The notes: a model not told the origin generated them from the sequence alone. A stretch of 64,000 nucleotides of DNA from Luteibacter aegosomatissinici (GCF_023078495.1 NZ_CP095742.1:1116001-1180000); one strand, 5' to 3'; counted from the stretch's first letter, positions 17,572-39,035 are shown. Made by a program: numbers and translations.

Positions 17572-17993
17572 GGGGAAGACTCGTCGGACAAGGTGGGATC
17601 AAAGCGAATAACGACACGATTGCCGTGTGCGTCGCGTGCATACTCAAAATCGGTAGCGATGCTACGCGCCAGGTGCAGGCCCAGGCCGCCGATCTCGCGG
17701 TCGGCCAGGTCGCCGGGCAGGTCGGGTGGGTCATGCTTCAGGGGGTTGAACGGTTTGCCGTCATCGCGCAGCTCCAGCCGCACGGCGCTGATGCAGGCCT
17801 CGAGCTTGATCTCGATCGTGCCGTGCCGGCCGTCGGGGTACCCGTGGCGCACCGTGTTTACCAGCAATTCTTCGAGCACCAGGCGCACGTCGGCGCGGCA
17901 GGCGTCGTGGACGTCGGCGTGATCGAGGACGGTTTCGGCGTGCTCCAGGGCCTGGAACACATCCTCCAGCCGGTTAGGAATGCACAACCGCAT
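17568..17993 (-). CDS. Anti-sigma factor kinase (HATPase, RsbW-like)
   Basis: A GHKL ATPase of about 141 residues with N box LVLEELLVNTVRHGYP, G1 box LRDDGKPFNPL and G2 box GGLGLHLAR. It lacks any histidine kinase dimerisation domain, so it belongs to the serine kinases that phosphorylate STAS proteins. I prefer the ATG at 17993 (MRLCIPNRLED) to one ten codons upstream because it reduces overlap with the phosphatase gene to 20 bases. It lies between the SpoIIE-type phosphatase and the STAS gene. No sigma factor is nearby, so its target is unknown. Confidence 0.88.
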   Translation of the reverse strand: MRLCIPNRLEDVFQALEHAETVLDHADVHDACRADVRLVLEELLVNTVRHGYPDGRHGTIEIKLEACISAVRLELRDDGKPFNPLKHDPPDLPGDLADREIGGLGLHLARSIATDFEYARDAHGNRVVIRFDPTLSDESSP

Positions 17994-19887
17994 GGATCCG
18001 CGCCCCCTCAGCGCCGGTGTCATGCCAGGTCAGCACGAGCAGCGCGATATCGTCGTACGCGGGTGCACCCGCCGTGTAGGCGTCCACGTCCTCCAGGACC
18101 CGGTCAACATAGGTCTCCGGGCTGGCCCCTTCGTCGATCCGCCCCACGCTATCGAGCAGGGCGTGAGTGCCGTACAGGCGCTGATTGCCTGCATGCGCCT
18201 CGCTGACGCCATCGGTGTACATCAGCAACGTATCGCCCCCTAACAGCGAAAGTACGCGTACAGGGTACTCCGCTTCGCGATCAAGGCCGAGTGCAGGGCC
18301 GGTCTCCACATCGACAAGGATGGCGCTACCGCCCGCATGCAACACCGGTTGCTCGTGGCCCGCGCTGGCGAGCGAGAGCAAGCCGGTTTCGGTTTCGATG
18401 ACACCGCAGAGCAGCGTCACGAACATGCAGGTGTCGTTGCCCTTGCACAGTTCGCGATTGAGCGTGCCAAGGATGTCGCTGGGCGATCGCGCATGCGTGG
18501 CGATCGTGCGGGCCAGTGTGATGGTGCGCGCCATGAACAGTGCGGCAGGGATGCCCTTGTCGGAGACATCACCCACCATGACGCAGACGTGGCGCGTACC
18601 CAGCGGGAAATACATGTACAAATCGCCGCCGACGGCGCTGGCAGGGCGCAGTGCGGCGTGTACCTCAAGGCTGCCGTCATCCGTGATCCAGTGCGGATCG
18701 GGAATGAGCGCTAGCTGGATCTGCCCGGCGATCTCGAGCTCGCTGGTCATGCGCGCCTGGTCGCGGGCAATCCGCTGCGCGGTATCGATATGGCCGGCGA
18801 GCTGGTGGCGCATCTGGTCGAAGGCGCGGGTAAGCCGGCCTACGTCATCGTTGCGGCGCACTTCAGGCAGGACGAAATCCAGGTCGCCGCGCGATACGTT
18901 CTCGGCGCGGTCGGCAAGCACCGTAAGCGGCGCCATCAGGCGGCGGGTGATTACAAGGGTGATGAGCGATACGCCCATCAAGGCGAGCACGCCCAGCAGT
19001 ACGTCGATGTAGTAGGTGTGGCGCAGGTCGGCGAGCACCTGGCGCTCGGGCATCGAGAGCCCGAACGTCCACCGGGTACCGCGAATGGGTACGAAATACA
19101 CCCATACCGGCTCGCTGACGCGGCCACCGTCCTCGGGGGTGATGCGCACCGGGTTCTGCTTGTTCGCGATGGCCTGCAGCAGCGGTTTGCTCCCACGGGT
19201 GCCGATGTACGAGCGCCAGTCATGGGCGAGGAAATCCCCGTTGGCATCCGCGACGAACGCCGATGCGTGTTCCGGCTTGGCCAGCTCGCCGAGCAGTTGC
19301 TGCAACCAGCCCAGGCTGATCGTGGCATCCGCCACCCCGATCACCGGCACGTCCTTGCCCGGGATGGCGACGGAATAGCCGATCAAGGTCTCTTCACGGG
19401 CCGCCGAGCGGAAAGGGGGTTGCCAGCAGCCATGGTCACAGTTGAGGCCGCGCACGAACCAGGGTGAGCTCCAGTAAGGCTCCGGATCGGAAAGCCGGTC
19501 CGCCGCCACGAGGCGCCCGTCGCCGTCGCGGCGGGCCACGGGGGCGTCTTCGGGCCGCAGGTGGTTCACATCGCGTGGCACGAAGGCCGCGCTGATATCC
19601 ACCAGTTCCGGGTTGACGGCCAGTATGTCGTGGATCACGCCCGGGGCCTGGTCGCGGCGGGTGCTGAGCACGCCGGCCACCACCTGGGCGACCTTGGCCA
19701 CCGCATCGATGCGGCCCTGGATGCGGGTCGCCGCCGCGTCTGACACGGCGGCCGCCTCGCTCTGGGCCTGCCGCAGCATCTGCCCGCGTGTGTGGCTCAG
19801 GAGCAGGCCGCCGGTGACGATCAGCACGATAGCCGAGCCCACCAGGACGCCCAGGGCCAGTCGCGAGGCGATGCTGCGAAGGACCAT
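17974..19887 (-). CDS. Membrane sensor SpoIIE/RsbU-type serine phosphatase
   Basis: A protein of about 637 residues. Helix one is at residues 10-30. A periplasmic Cache-like sensor spans about 35-290 and contains the pair C149/C153 in LNCDHGCW. Helix two is at 292-313, HAMP at about 314-366 (LMAPLTVLADRAENVSRGDL), and the PP2C-type SpoIIE domain at about 400-622, with metal-ligand acidic residues in VGGDLYM, VGDVSDKG and YDDIALL. The ATG at 19887 is used, with GGAG about ten bases upstream. It should dephosphorylate the downstream STAS protein in response to an external signal. The ligand is unknown. Confidence 0.88.
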   Translation of the reverse strand: MVLRSIASRLALGVLVGSAIVLIVTGGLLLSHTRGQMLRQAQSEAAAVSDAAATRIQGRIDAVAKVAQVVAGVLSTRRDQAPGVIHDILAVNPELVDISAAFVPRDVNHLRPEDAPVARRDGDGRLVAADRLSDPEPYWSSPWFVRGLNCDHGCWQPPFRSAAREETLIGYSVAIPGKDVPVIGVADATISLGWLQQLLGELAKPEHASAFVADANGDFLAHDWRSYIGTRGSKPLLQAIANKQNPVRITPEDGGRVSEPVWVYFVPIRGTRWTFGLSMPERQVLADLRHTYYIDVLLGVLALMGVSLITLVITRRLMAPLTVLADRAENVSRGDLDFVLPEVRRNDDVGRLTRAFDQMRHQLAGHIDTAQRIARDQARMTSELEIAGQIQLALIPDPHWITDDGSLEVHAALRPASAVGGDLYMYFPLGTRHVCVMVGDVSDKGIPAALFMARTITLARTIATHARSPSDILGTLNRELCKGNDTCMFVTLLCGVIETETGLLSLASAGHEQPVLHAGGSAILVDVETGPALGLDREAEYPVRVLSLLGGDTLLMYTDGVSEAHAGNQRLYGTHALLDSVGRIDEGASPETYVDRVLEDVDAYTAGAPAYDDIALLVLTWHDTGAEGARIHAVVHS

Positions 19888-19991
19888 GGGGTGGCTCCAG
19901 GGGAGGGTTACACCGAATCTATGCCGCCCGGGGCGTGGCGACAAGCCGCCCGGGCGCCATAATGTGCGTTGTTCCCCAGCAAGGTAAGGGC

Positions 19992-20477
19992 ATGCCCGGC
20001 TCCCAGCGTGATGTTGAATTCCGTTTCCTGGCCCAGCCCACCGATGTGAATTTCGGTGGCAAGGTGCACGGCGGCATGGTGATGAAGTGGATCGACCAGG
20101 CCGGCTACGCCTGCGCGGTGGGCTGGAGCGGGGCGTATTGCGTCACGGTATCGGTCAGCGGCATCCAGTTCCTCGCGCCCATCCTGATCGGCGACCTGGT
20201 CACGGTGCGGGCCCGCTTGATCCATACCGGCACCTCCAGCATGCACCTCGCGGTGGATGTCCTCGCGAAGGACCTGCGTAGCGGCGAGCCGCGGCTGGCC
20301 ACCAGCTGCGTCATGGTGTTCGTGGCCATGGATAAGCCCGATGGCGGCAAGCCGACCCCGGTGCCCGCCTGGGTTCCGGTGGAGGAGCGCGACCTGCGCC
20401 TGCAGGAGTACGCCCTGAAACTGATGGAAATGTCCCGCGCCATGGAGCCATTGGTTCAGAAGACCCGGGAGATCTGA
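19992..20477 (+). CDS. Acyl-CoA thioesterase, hotdog fold (YciA-like)
   Basis: A 161-residue single hotdog domain of the acyl-CoA hydrolase group. NFGGKVHGGMVMKWIDQAGY contains the conserved G-G-x-[LV] and the catalytic-helix Asp, and the strand FLAPILIGDLVTV follows. The start at 19992 has AAGGTAAGGG just upstream. Members hydrolyse short- to long-chain acyl-CoAs in the cytoplasm. The chain-length preference cannot be read here. It is divergent from the phosphatase gene. Confidence 0.88.
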   Translation: MPGSQRDVEFRFLAQPTDVNFGGKVHGGMVMKWIDQAGYACAVGWSGAYCVTVSVSGIQFLAPILIGDLVTVRARLIHTGTSSMHLAVDVLAKDLRSGEPRLATSCVMVFVAMDKPDGGKPTPVPAWVPVEERDLRLQEYALKLMEMSRAMEPLVQKTREI

Positions 20478-20488
20478 GTGCGCGATGC

Positions 20489-20517
20489 TTCACAACCCCG
20501 CGACACCACGGTATAGT
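20489..20517 (+). promoter_or_regulatory. Sigma-70 promoter P1 of tRNA-tuf operon
   Basis: TTCACA at 20489-20494, a 17-bp spacer and TATAGT at 20512-20517, in the gap after the thioesterase gene. The product would be tRNA-Tyr-Gly-Thr-tuf1 RNA with a long leader. Confidence 0.6.
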
Positions 20518-20606
20518 GCGCGGCCCACCTGCCAGCCACCCGTACTGGCGGTGTGTCCGGGCTTCCCGAAGCGGTCATCGCATGTGTTCGTAGCGTGCGG
20601 AAGTTG

Positions 20607-20635
20607 TTGACAGTTTCGGGGGTGCTCGCGACAAT
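20607..20635 (+). promoter_or_regulatory. Sigma-70 promoter P2 of tRNA-tuf operon
   Basis: A perfect TTGACA at 20607-20612, a 17-bp spacer and GACAAT at 20630-20635. Transcription would start about eight bases before tRNA-Tyr. The GC-containing sequence after the -10 could act as a stringent discriminator, but that is only suggested. Confidence 0.75.
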
Positions 20636-20649
20636 AGGCGTTCTTTGTT

Positions 20650-20735
20650 GGAGGAATACCCAAGCGGCCAACGGGGGCAGACTGTAAATCTGCTGGCTTA
20701 CGCCTTCGGTGGTTCGAATCCACCTTCCTCCACCA
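20650..20735 (+). tRNA. tRNA-Tyr (GTA)
   Basis: An 86-nt class II tRNA. The acceptor stem is GGAGGAA/TTCCTCC, the anticodon is GTA in ACTGTAAAT, the long variable arm is at about 20692-20708, the T loop is TTCGAAT, and CCA is encoded. It is the first of three tRNAs upstream of tuf1. Confidence 0.95.
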
Positions 20736-20752
20736 TACGAGTTCCGCGCAGT

Positions 20753-20826
20753 GCGGGAGTAGTTCAATGGTAGAACTTCAGCCTTCCAAGCTGATTGTGC
20801 GGGTTCGATTCCCGTCTCCCGCTCCA
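20753..20826 (+). tRNA. tRNA-Gly (TCC)
   Basis: 74 nt. The acceptor stem is GCGGGAG/CTCCCGC, the anticodon loop CTTCCAA has anticodon TCC, the T loop is TTCGATT, and CCA is encoded. Its place between tRNA-Tyr and tRNA-Thr matches the E. coli tyrU-glyT-thrT-tufB order. Confidence 0.95.
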
Positions 20827-20852
20827 TTGATCCTCCGCGCGCTGCGTCATGT

Positions 20853-20928
<76 letters not shown>

Positions 20929-20991
20929 TTCTCGTCGTTCGCGACGGTTCCTTTTTTTCTTCAATTTGACTCCAACGGGAGTTTAGGTCTC

Positions 20992-22182
20992 ATGGCAAAG
21001 GGTAAGTTCGAGCGCACCAAGCCGCACGTCAACGTCGGCACCATCGGTCACGTCGACCACGGCAAGACCACGCTGACCGCCGCACTGACGAAGGTCGGTG
21101 CAGAGCGTTTCGGTGGTGAGTTCAAGGACTACGGTTCGATCGACGCAGCGCCGGAAGAGAAGGCGCGCGGCATCACGATCTCGACCGCCCACGTGGAATA
21201 CGAATCGCCGACCCGTCACTACGGTCACGTCGATTGCCCGGGCCATGCTGACTACGTCAAGAACATGATCACCGGTGCCGCCCAGATGGACGGCGCGATC
21301 CTGGTGTGCTCGGCCGCTGACGGCCCGATGCCGCAGACCCGTGAGCACATCCTGCTCTCGCGTCAGGTCGGCGTGCCGTACATCGTCGTGTTCCTGAACA
21401 AGGCCGACATGGTCGACGACGCCGAGCTCCTCGAGCTCGTCGAAATGGAAGTTCGCGAACTGCTGTCGAAGTACGAGTTCCCGGGCGACGACACCCCGAT
21501 CATCGCGGGTTCGGCTCGTCTGGCCCTCGACGGCGACCAGTCCGACATCGGCGTGCCGGCAATCATCAAGCTCGTTGACGCGCTTGACTCGTGGATCCCG
21601 GAGCCGCAGCGCGAAATCGACAAGCCGTTCCTGCTGCCGGTCGAAGACGTGTTCTCGATCTCGGGTCGCGGTACCGTGCTGACCGGTCGTGTCGAGCGCG
21701 GCATCGTCAAGGTGGGCGACGCGGCTGAAGTCGTCGGTCTGAAGGCCACGCAGAACACCACCGTCACCGGTGTCGAAATGTTCCGCAAGCTGCTCGACCA
21801 GGGTCAGGCTGGCGACAACGTCGGCGTGCTGGTCCGCGGTCTGAAGCGTGAAGACGTCGAGCGCGGCCAGGTGCTGGCCAAGCCGGGTTCCGTGACCCCG
21901 CACACCCACTTCGAAGGCGAGATCTACGTGCTTTCGAAGGACGAGGGCGGCCGCCACACCCCGTTCTTCAGCAACTACCGTCCGCAGTTCTACTTCCGTA
22001 CCACGGACGTGACGGGCTCCATCAAGCTGCCGGAAGGCACCGAGATGGTGATGCCGGGCGACAACGTGAAGATCACGGTTGAGCTGGGCTTCCCGATCGC
22101 CATGGACGAAGGTCTGCGTTTCGCGATCCGCGAAGGTGGCCGCACCGTCGGCGCCGGCGTGGTGTCGAAGATCTTCAAGTAA
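20992..22182 (+). CDS. tuf: Elongation factor Tu, copy 1 (diverged)
   Basis: A 396-residue GTPase that delivers aminoacyl-tRNA to the ribosome. G1 GHVDHGKT, G3 DCPGHADY and G4 NKADM are intact. It occupies the tufB position, between tRNA-Thr and tRNA-Trp-secE. It differs from the second copy (37845-39035) at about 56 residues, mostly in domains 2 and 3. Where the copies differ there, this one often departs from E. coli EF-Tu (VELGFPIAM instead of [18 protein letters not shown] instead of GTIKPHTKF, C-terminal KIFK). Sites of classical kirromycin resistance (PMPQTREH and VGAGVV) look wild type. Confidence 0.95.
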   Translation: MAKGKFERTKPHVNVGTIGHVDHGKTTLTAALTKVGAERFGGEFKDYGSIDAAPEEKARGITISTAHVEYESPTRHYGHVDCPGHADYVKNMITGAAQMDGAILVCSAADGPMPQTREHILLSRQVGVPYIVVFLNKADMVDDAELLELVEMEVRELLSKYEFPGDDTPIIAGSARLALDGDQSDIGVPAIIKLVDALDSWIPEPQREIDKPFLLPVEDVFSISGRGTVLTGRVERGIVKVGDAAEVVGLKATQNTTVTGVEMFRKLLDQGQAGDNVGVLVRGLKREDVERGQVLAKPGSVTPHTHFEGEIYVLSKDEGGRHTPFFSNYRPQFYFRTTDVTGSIKLPEGTEMVMPGDNVKITVELGFPIAMDEGLRFAIREGGRTVGAGVVSKIFK

Positions 22183-22192
22183 GATAAGTGAT

Positions 22193-22213
22193 GCCGCCCC
22201 CTTGCGGGGCGGC
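22193..22213 (+). other. Hairpin after tuf1, possible partial terminator or processing site
   Basis: A perfect stem GCCGCCCC-CTTGC-GGGGCGGC follows the tuf1 stop by ten bases. It has no T run, so it is not a convincing intrinsic terminator. It may protect the tuf1 3' end or guide processing upstream of tRNA-Trp. Confidence 0.5.
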
Positions 22214-22275
22214 ACCCTGTCGCGGGGCGGTCGATCTGAAGGTCGTCCGCCCTCGCGGTTTAACGTTTCACCTGT

Positions 22276-22351
<76 letters not shown>

Positions 22352-22364
22352 CTTCCGAGCGCGC

Positions 22365-22760
22365 ATGAACACGAAGGCACAAGAAGCAAAGGGCACTAGC
22401 CCGGCCGACATCGGTAAGCTGCTGCTTGCCTTCATCGTGCTCGCCGCCGGTATCACCGGTTTCTACTATTTCTCCGATAACCCGAATGTGCCGGGCCTCG
22501 CCCGTGGCGTTGGCGTTATCGTAGCCGTCGCCGCCGCACTGGCGATCGGCGCTTTTACGGCTCCGGGCCGTAAGCTGCGTGGGTTCCTTTCGGAATCGCA
22601 GTTCGAGTTGCGCAAGGTCGTCTGGCCGTCGCGCGACGAAACGCTGAAGACCACCGGTATCATCATCGTGGTCGTCATCATTCTTTCGCTGCTGATGGGG
22701 CTCATCGACTGGCTGTTGAAGTCGGTGGTGCTCGATTGGCTGCTCAAGCTCGGACATTGA
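22365..22760 (+). CDS. secE: Preprotein translocase subunit SecE
   Basis: A 131-residue three-helix SecE of the E. coli type. Two helices (about residues 19-37 and 46-64) are followed by the conserved amphipathic segment FLSESQFELRKVVWPSRDET and the last helix. It clamps SecY in the inner-membrane translocon. The start at 22365 is used because upstream in-frame sequence lies in tRNA-Trp. nusG follows after eight bases. Confidence 0.94.
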   Translation: MNTKAQEAKGTSPADIGKLLLAFIVLAAGITGFYYFSDNPNVPGLARGVGVIVAVAAALAIGAFTAPGRKLRGFLSESQFELRKVVWPSRDETLKTTGIIIVVVIILSLLMGLIDWLLKSVVLDWLLKLGH

Positions 22761-22768
22761 GGTAAGGC

Positions 22769-23329
22769 ATGAGCAAACGCTGGTACGTGGTTCACGCCTA
22801 TTCGGGGTTCGAACAGCAGGTTCGCAAGGCCCTGGCAGAGCGCGTTGTGCGCGAGGGCATGGAAGAAAAGTTCGGTGAGATCCTGGTTCCGACCGAGGAA
22901 GTCATCGAGATGCGCGGCGGCCAGAAGCGCCGCAGCGAGCGCAAGTTCTTCCCGGGTTATGTCCTGGTCCAGATCGAAACCGATACCAACGGCAAGACGC
23001 CGCGTATCGACGACGAGTGCTGGCACCTGGTCAAGGAAACGCCGAAGGTCATGGGTTTCATCGGCGGCACCGCCGATCGCCCGCACCCGATCCGCGATTC
23101 CGAAGCCGACGCCATCCTGAGCCGCGTCCGTGAGGGCGTTGAGAAGCCCCGTCCGAAGGTCCTCTTCGAGCCGGGCGAAATGGTCCGCGTTACTGACGGC
23201 CCGTTCAACGACTTTAACGGCGTGGTCGAAGAAGTTAACTACGAAAAGAGCCGCCTGCGTGTCGCGGTGCTCATTTTCGGTCGTTCCACCCCGGTCGAGC
23301 TCGAGTTCGGCCAGGTCGAGAAGGCCTGA
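22769..23329 (+). CDS. nusG: Transcription termination/antitermination protein NusG
   Basis: 186 residues. The N-terminal NGN domain begins with [19 protein letters not shown] and contains [11 protein letters not shown]. The C-terminal KOW domain contains [21 protein letters not shown]. It binds RNA polymerase to suppress pausing and bridges to ribosomal S10 or Rho. It is preceded by the AGGTAAGGC ribosome binding region. Confidence 0.95.
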   Translation: MSKRWYVVHAYSGFEQQVRKALAERVVREGMEEKFGEILVPTEEVIEMRGGQKRRSERKFFPGYVLVQIETDTNGKTPRIDDECWHLVKETPKVMGFIGGTADRPHPIRDSEADAILSRVREGVEKPRPKVLFEPGEMVRVTDGPFNDFNGVVEEVNYEKSRLRVAVLIFGRSTPVELEFGQVEKA

Positions 23330-23359
23330 GGCCCGTCCTTCAGCCTTCCGGCACGGCGT

Positions 23360-23388
23360 TTGCATAAGCCGTGTGAAGTGCCTATAAT
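23360..23388 (+). promoter_or_regulatory. Strong sigma-70 promoter of rplK operon
   Basis: TTGCAT at 23360-23365, a 17-bp spacer and a perfect TATAAT at 23383-23388. It leaves a leader of about 125 nt before rplK. The leader contains GC-rich stems (GGAGCC...GGCTCC-like around 23403-23420) that could host L1 feedback. That regulatory reading is inferred from the family. Confidence 0.8.
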
Positions 23389-23520
23389 GCCCGGTTCACG
23401 CTGGAGCCTTGTGCTCCGGCGTGCCCGTGTTTAAGGGGTCCGCAAGCGCGGCCCCATCACCCCCAGGGATGGCCTACAGCGAGGAGCCGCAAGGCGCCAG
23501 TACTCGCGAGGAAATAAGAA

Positions 23521-23949
23521 ATGGCAAAGAAAGTCATTGGTTACATCAAGTTGCAGGTGAAGGCCGGTCAGGCCAACCCGTCGCCGCCGGTGGGTCCCGC
23601 CCTCGGCCAGCGCGGCCTGAACATCATGGAGTTCTGCAAGGCGTTCAACGCTGCCACGCAGAAGCTCGAGCCGGGTCTCCCGATCCCGGTCGTGATCACG
23701 GCCTACTCGGACCGTACCTTCACCTTCATCACGAAGACCCCGCCGGCCTCGATCCTCCTCAAGAAGATCACGGGCGTGGCCAAGGGCTCGCAGAAGCCGA
23801 ACACCGACAAGGTGGGCAAGGTCACCCGCGCCCAGCTCGAGGAAATCGCGAAGCAGAAGGAGCCGGATCTCACGGCTGCTGATCTCGATGCCGCCGTGCG
23901 TACGATCGCAGGCAGCGCGCGTTCCATGGGTCTGGTGGTAGAGGGTTAA
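23521..23949 (+). CDS. rplK: 50S ribosomal protein L11
   Basis: 142 residues. It forms the GTPase-associated centre with 23S rRNA. The N-terminal [20 protein letters not shown] carries the proline-rich hinge that is the thiostrepton site, and the C-terminal RNA-binding domain contains the [11 protein letters not shown] helix. It is the first gene of the L11-L1 pair, only three bases ahead of rplA. Confidence 0.96.
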   Translation: MAKKVIGYIKLQVKAGQANPSPPVGPALGQRGLNIMEFCKAFNAATQKLEPGLPIPVVITAYSDRTFTFITKTPPASILLKKITGVAKGSQKPNTDKVGKVTRAQLEEIAKQKEPDLTAADLDAAVRTIAGSARSMGLVVEG

Positions 23950-23952
23950 GAC

Positions 23953-24660
23953 ATGGCAAAGATCACCAAGCGTATGAAGGCCGCTTCGGCCGCCGTCCAG
24001 CCGGGCAAGACCTACGGCCTCGACGAAGCTCTCAAGATCGTCAAGGACAACGCCAAGGCCAAGTTCGCTGAGTCGGTGGACGTGTCCATCCGCCTCGGCA
24101 TCGACGCCAAGAAGTCCGACCAGGGCGTTCGTGGTTCCTCGCTGCTGCCGCACGGCACCGGCAAGACCGTTCGCGTCGCCGTGTTCGTGCCGGCCGGTGA
24201 GAAGGCCGATGCCGCGCTCGCCGCTGGCGCCGACGCCGTCGGTATGGACGACCTGGCCGAGAAGATGGCCGCTGGCGACCTGAACTACGGCCGCGTCATT
24301 GCTACGCCGGACGCCATGCGCGTCGTCGGTAAGCTCGGCCAGGTGCTCGGTCCCCGTGGCCTGATGCCGAACCCGAAGGATGGCTCGGTCACCGCCGACG
24401 TCGCCACGGCCGTCAAGAACGCCAAGGCCGGCCAGGTCAAGTTCCGCAACGACAAGGGTGGCATCATCCACGCCACCATCGGCAAGGCCAGCTTCGATGC
24501 TGCCCAGCTTGCCGACAACCTGAATGCCCTGCTGGGCGACCTCGTGAAGGCCAAGCCGGCTGCCGCGAAGGGCCAGTACATCCAGAAGGTTGCGCTGTCG
24601 AGCACCATGGGCGTGGGCGTGCCGGTCGATACCTCGACCGTGAACACCTCGGCCAAGTAA
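23953..24660 (+). CDS. rplA: 50S ribosomal protein L1
   Basis: A 235-residue L1 stalk protein, also the usual translational repressor of the L11 operon. The signature [15 protein letters not shown] is visible, and the RNA-binding region near the N terminus is intact. It ends 338 bp before rplJ. Confidence 0.96.
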   Translation: MAKITKRMKAASAAVQPGKTYGLDEALKIVKDNAKAKFAESVDVSIRLGIDAKKSDQGVRGSSLLPHGTGKTVRVAVFVPAGEKADAALAAGADAVGMDDLAEKMAAGDLNYGRVIATPDAMRVVGKLGQVLGPRGLMPNPKDGSVTADVATAVKNAKAGQVKFRNDKGGIIHATIGKASFDAAQLADNLNALLGDLVKAKPAAAKGQYIQKVALSSTMGVGVPVDTSTVNTSAK

Positions 24661-24998
24661 TCAGTGTTACGACCCTCGCCGGCTTGCCGGCGGGGGCACG
24701 TTTTTGAGGGCAGCCCGGTTGCAATGCCGGGCAGCCGTCAAAGACCGCAGGCGCGATCAGCGCGCGATGGCGACGAGCAGGGAGCTCGTGTTGGCAAGGA
24801 ACCGCCGTCATCGCTAGCGGGTTCGCTTAATCGGGTCCCAAGGCCCAGCCGGCGTAGATGGTGCAGCCCCTTCTGGATTCGTTTCGAACCTGGAATGGCC
24901 ACCACCCCCGGGACGTAGCCCGTCCCCGACGTCAGGATGATGTCGCCCAGGACCGCAAGCGGCAGGAGTCGTAAGCGGAATTAAATTGGAGGAGTGCA
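24661..24998 (+). promoter_or_regulatory. rplA-rplJ leader with terminator-like hairpin (L10 leader candidate)
   Basis: No gene is seen here. A stem CCGGC-TTG-CCGGCGGGG followed by GTTTTT (24673-24706) may be a partial terminator after rplA. Further stems (AGCCCGG...CCGGGC at 24713-24736 and more to about 24960) form a long structured leader before the GGAGGAG ribosome binding site of rplJ. In E. coli the equivalent leader binds L10-(L12)4 for autoregulation. That role here is inferred from position. Confidence 0.5.
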
Positions 24999-25523
24999 AT
25001 GGCTCTCAATCTTTCTCAGAAGCAAGAAGTAGTCGCAGAGCTCGCTGAGGTTGCCGCGAAGGCACACTCCTTGGTCGCTGCCGAATACGCAGGCACCACG
25101 GTCTCGCAGATGACCGCGATGCGTAAGAAGGCTCGCGAGTCGGGCGTGTTCCTGAAAGTTGTCAAGAACACCCTGGCTGCACGCGCTGTTGCCGGTACCG
25201 AGTTCGAGGTCGTCGCTGACGCCCTGACCGGTCCGCTGCTGTACGCGTTTTCGACCGAGGAACCGGGCGCCGCTGGCCGCCTGATCAAGGAATTCGCGAA
25301 GACCAACGACAAGCTCAAGCCGAAGGTCGTTTCCATCGAAGGCAAGCTGTTCGATGCCAAGCACGTCGACGTGCTGGCCTCGCTGCCGACCCGCGAAGAA
25401 GCCCTGGCCATGCTGGCCCGCGTGCTTGCCGAGCCGGTCACGATGTTCGCGCGCGCCATCAAGGCCGTGGCGGACAAGCAGGGTGGTGGCGAAGTTGCCG
25501 CCGAAGCCCCGGCTGAAGCCTGA
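24999..25523 (+). CDS. rplJ: 50S ribosomal protein L10
   Basis: 174 residues. It anchors L7/L12 dimers to the ribosome. The N-terminal rRNA-binding domain begins [19 protein letters not shown], and the C-terminal helix ([21 protein letters not shown]) binds L12. A perfect GGAGGAG ribosome binding site precedes the ATG. It is likely autoregulated through the long leader. Confidence 0.95.
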   Translation: MALNLSQKQEVVAELAEVAAKAHSLVAAEYAGTTVSQMTAMRKKARESGVFLKVVKNTLAARAVAGTEFEVVADALTGPLLYAFSTEEPGAAGRLIKEFAKTNDKLKPKVVSIEGKLFDAKHVDVLASLPTREEALAMLARVLAEPVTMFARAIKAVADKQGGGEVAAEAPAEA

Positions 25524-25570
25524 TCTCGCTGACTCTTTTCATCGAAACCCATTTCAGAAGGTAAGAAACA

Positions 25571-25942
25571 ATGTCCACCCTGACCACCGAACAGATCGTT
25601 GAAGCCATCAAGGCCAAGTCCCTGACGGAAATCATGGAACTGGTGAAGTCGATCGAAGACACCTTCGGCGTCTCGGCTGCCGCTCCGGTTGCCGTTGCCG
25701 CTGCCGGTCCGGCCGCTGCCGCTGCTGAAGAGCAGACCGAGTTCGACGTGATCCTGAAGTCCGCCGGCGACAAGAAGGTCGACGTGATCAAGGCCGTCCG
25801 CGCCATCACCGGCCTGGGCCTGAAGGAAGCCAAGGACCTCACCGAAGCCGGTGGCGTCGTGAAGGAAGCTGCTTCGAAGGAAGACGCTGCGAAGTTCAAG
25901 AAGGACCTCGAAGCTGCCGGCGCCACGGTCGAACTCAAGTAA
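25571..25942 (+). CDS. rplL: 50S ribosomal protein L7/L12
   Basis: 123 residues. It has an N-terminal dimerisation helix pair, an alanine-rich hinge (about residues 38-52) and a C-terminal factor-binding domain with [20 protein letters not shown]. It recruits and stimulates translational GTPases. It lies 47 bp after rplJ. Confidence 0.96.
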   Translation: MSTLTTEQIVEAIKAKSLTEIMELVKSIEDTFGVSAAAPVAVAAAGPAAAAAEEQTEFDVILKSAGDKKVDVIKAVRAITGLGLKEAKDLTEAGGVVKEAASKEDAAKFKKDLEAAGATVELK

Positions 25943-25985
25943 TTGGCGCCTTGCGCGCACCGAGTTTGATCTAGCGTCAAGCCAG

Positions 25986-26012
25986 GCCTGGGGGCGTAAG
26001 CCCCCGGGCTTT
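25986..26012 (+). terminator. Attenuator-like hairpin between rplL and rpoB
   Basis: The stem GCCTGGGGG-CGTAA-GCCCCCGGGC is followed by only three T. In E. coli a partial terminator at this place sets the lower level of rpoBC transcription. The same role is likely here. The remainder of the 247-bp gap up to rpoB shows no promoter I would defend. Confidence 0.55.
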
Positions 26013-26189
26013 GGCCGTTCCAGAACCTGTGTGTCGTTGTACCTGTTCCATCCCGTCGGAAATGGGACATCGCGATTCGAGAGCTGCCTACAGCGGGCTC
26101 CGCGGTTCGAATCCCGATCTCCGATTTTCGATTCACCTTTAGCCGCCGCGTAAAGCGGTGGCACTACCAAGACCGAGGCGGTAACACCC

Positions 26190-30362
<4,173 letters not shown>

Positions 30363-30387
30363 TCGTCGCGGCTATCGGAGATTACGC

Positions 30388-34602
<4,215 letters not shown>

Positions 34603-34603
34603 G

Positions 34604-34664
34604 GCCCCGTACGGGCTTCGCCCGTACATACGAAATGAGGCGCACGGATGCGCCTCGTGTTCGG
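34604..34664 (+). promoter_or_regulatory. rpoC-rpsL leader hairpins
   Basis: Two hairpins follow rpoC: GTACGGGC-TTC-GCCCGTAC (about 34608-34626) and GAGGCGCA-CGGA-TGCGCCTC (34637-34656). The second lies in a 33-bp stretch closely similar to 39187-39220 upstream of rpsJ. I see no convincing promoter hexamers here. Confidence 0.5.
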
Positions 34665-34774
34665 ATTCAAGGACGATGGGTGCCGGCCGCATAACGCGGC
34701 GGCGCACGTCAAAATCGCTTACACGGCGGGCCGAGTCTTCGGTCTGCCTTTATGTTTCTCAGGAATAGCTTCGC

Positions 34775-35149
<375 letters not shown>

Positions 35150-35165
35150 GTGAAGGACACAGAAT

Positions 35166-35633
35166 ATGTCGCGTAAAGGTTCCCATCCCGCCCGTGTCGT
35201 CCTCCCGGACCCGAAGCACGGAAGCCAGCTGATCGCCCGTTTCATCAACATGGTGATGAAATCCGGCAAGAAGTCGGTCGCTGAATCCATCGTCTACGGT
35301 GCCCTCCAGCACATTGGCGAGAAGCACGCCGAGCCGGTCCAGCTGGTCGAAAAGGCCCTGGGCAATATCGCCCCGGCCGTCGAAGTGAAGTCCCGCCGCG
35401 TCGGCGGTGCTACGTACCAGGTGCCGGTCGAAGTCCGTCCGGGCCGTCGTATGGCGCTTGCCATGCGCTGGGTCATCGATGCCGCCCGCAAGCGTGGCGA
35501 AACCTCGATGCCGCGCAAGCTGGCTGCCGAGCTGCTGGAGGCTTCCGAGTCCCGCGGCGGCGCCGTCAAGAAGCGCGAAGAAACGCACCGCATGGCAGAG
35601 GCCAACAAGGCCTTCTCGCATTACCGCTGGTAA
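35166..35633 (+). CDS. rpsG: 30S ribosomal protein S7
   Basis: 155 residues. A primary 16S rRNA-binding protein of the 30S head and, in E. coli, the translational repressor of the str operon. The conserved [20 protein letters not shown] segment is present. It lies 16 bp after rpsL and 32 bp before fusA. Confidence 0.96.
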   Translation: MSRKGSHPARVVLPDPKHGSQLIARFINMVMKSGKKSVAESIVYGALQHIGEKHAEPVQLVEKALGNIAPAVEVKSRRVGGATYQVPVEVRPGRRMALAMRWVIDAARKRGETSMPRKLAAELLEASESRGGAVKKREETHRMAEANKAFSHYRW

Positions 35634-35665
35634 TCCCCCCAGCTTCAAAGATCTGAGGAAAGACC

Positions 35666-37795
<2,130 letters not shown>

Positions 37796-37844
37796 TAGGG
37801 CTTCTTCATTCCCCCCATTCAACGTTCTTTAGAGGTTCCAAGTC

Positions 37845-39035
<1,191 letters not shown>

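Noticed and set aside
22193-22213. Strong intrinsic terminator after tuf1
   Set aside because: The stem is perfect, but no T run follows, so I list it only as a hairpin.
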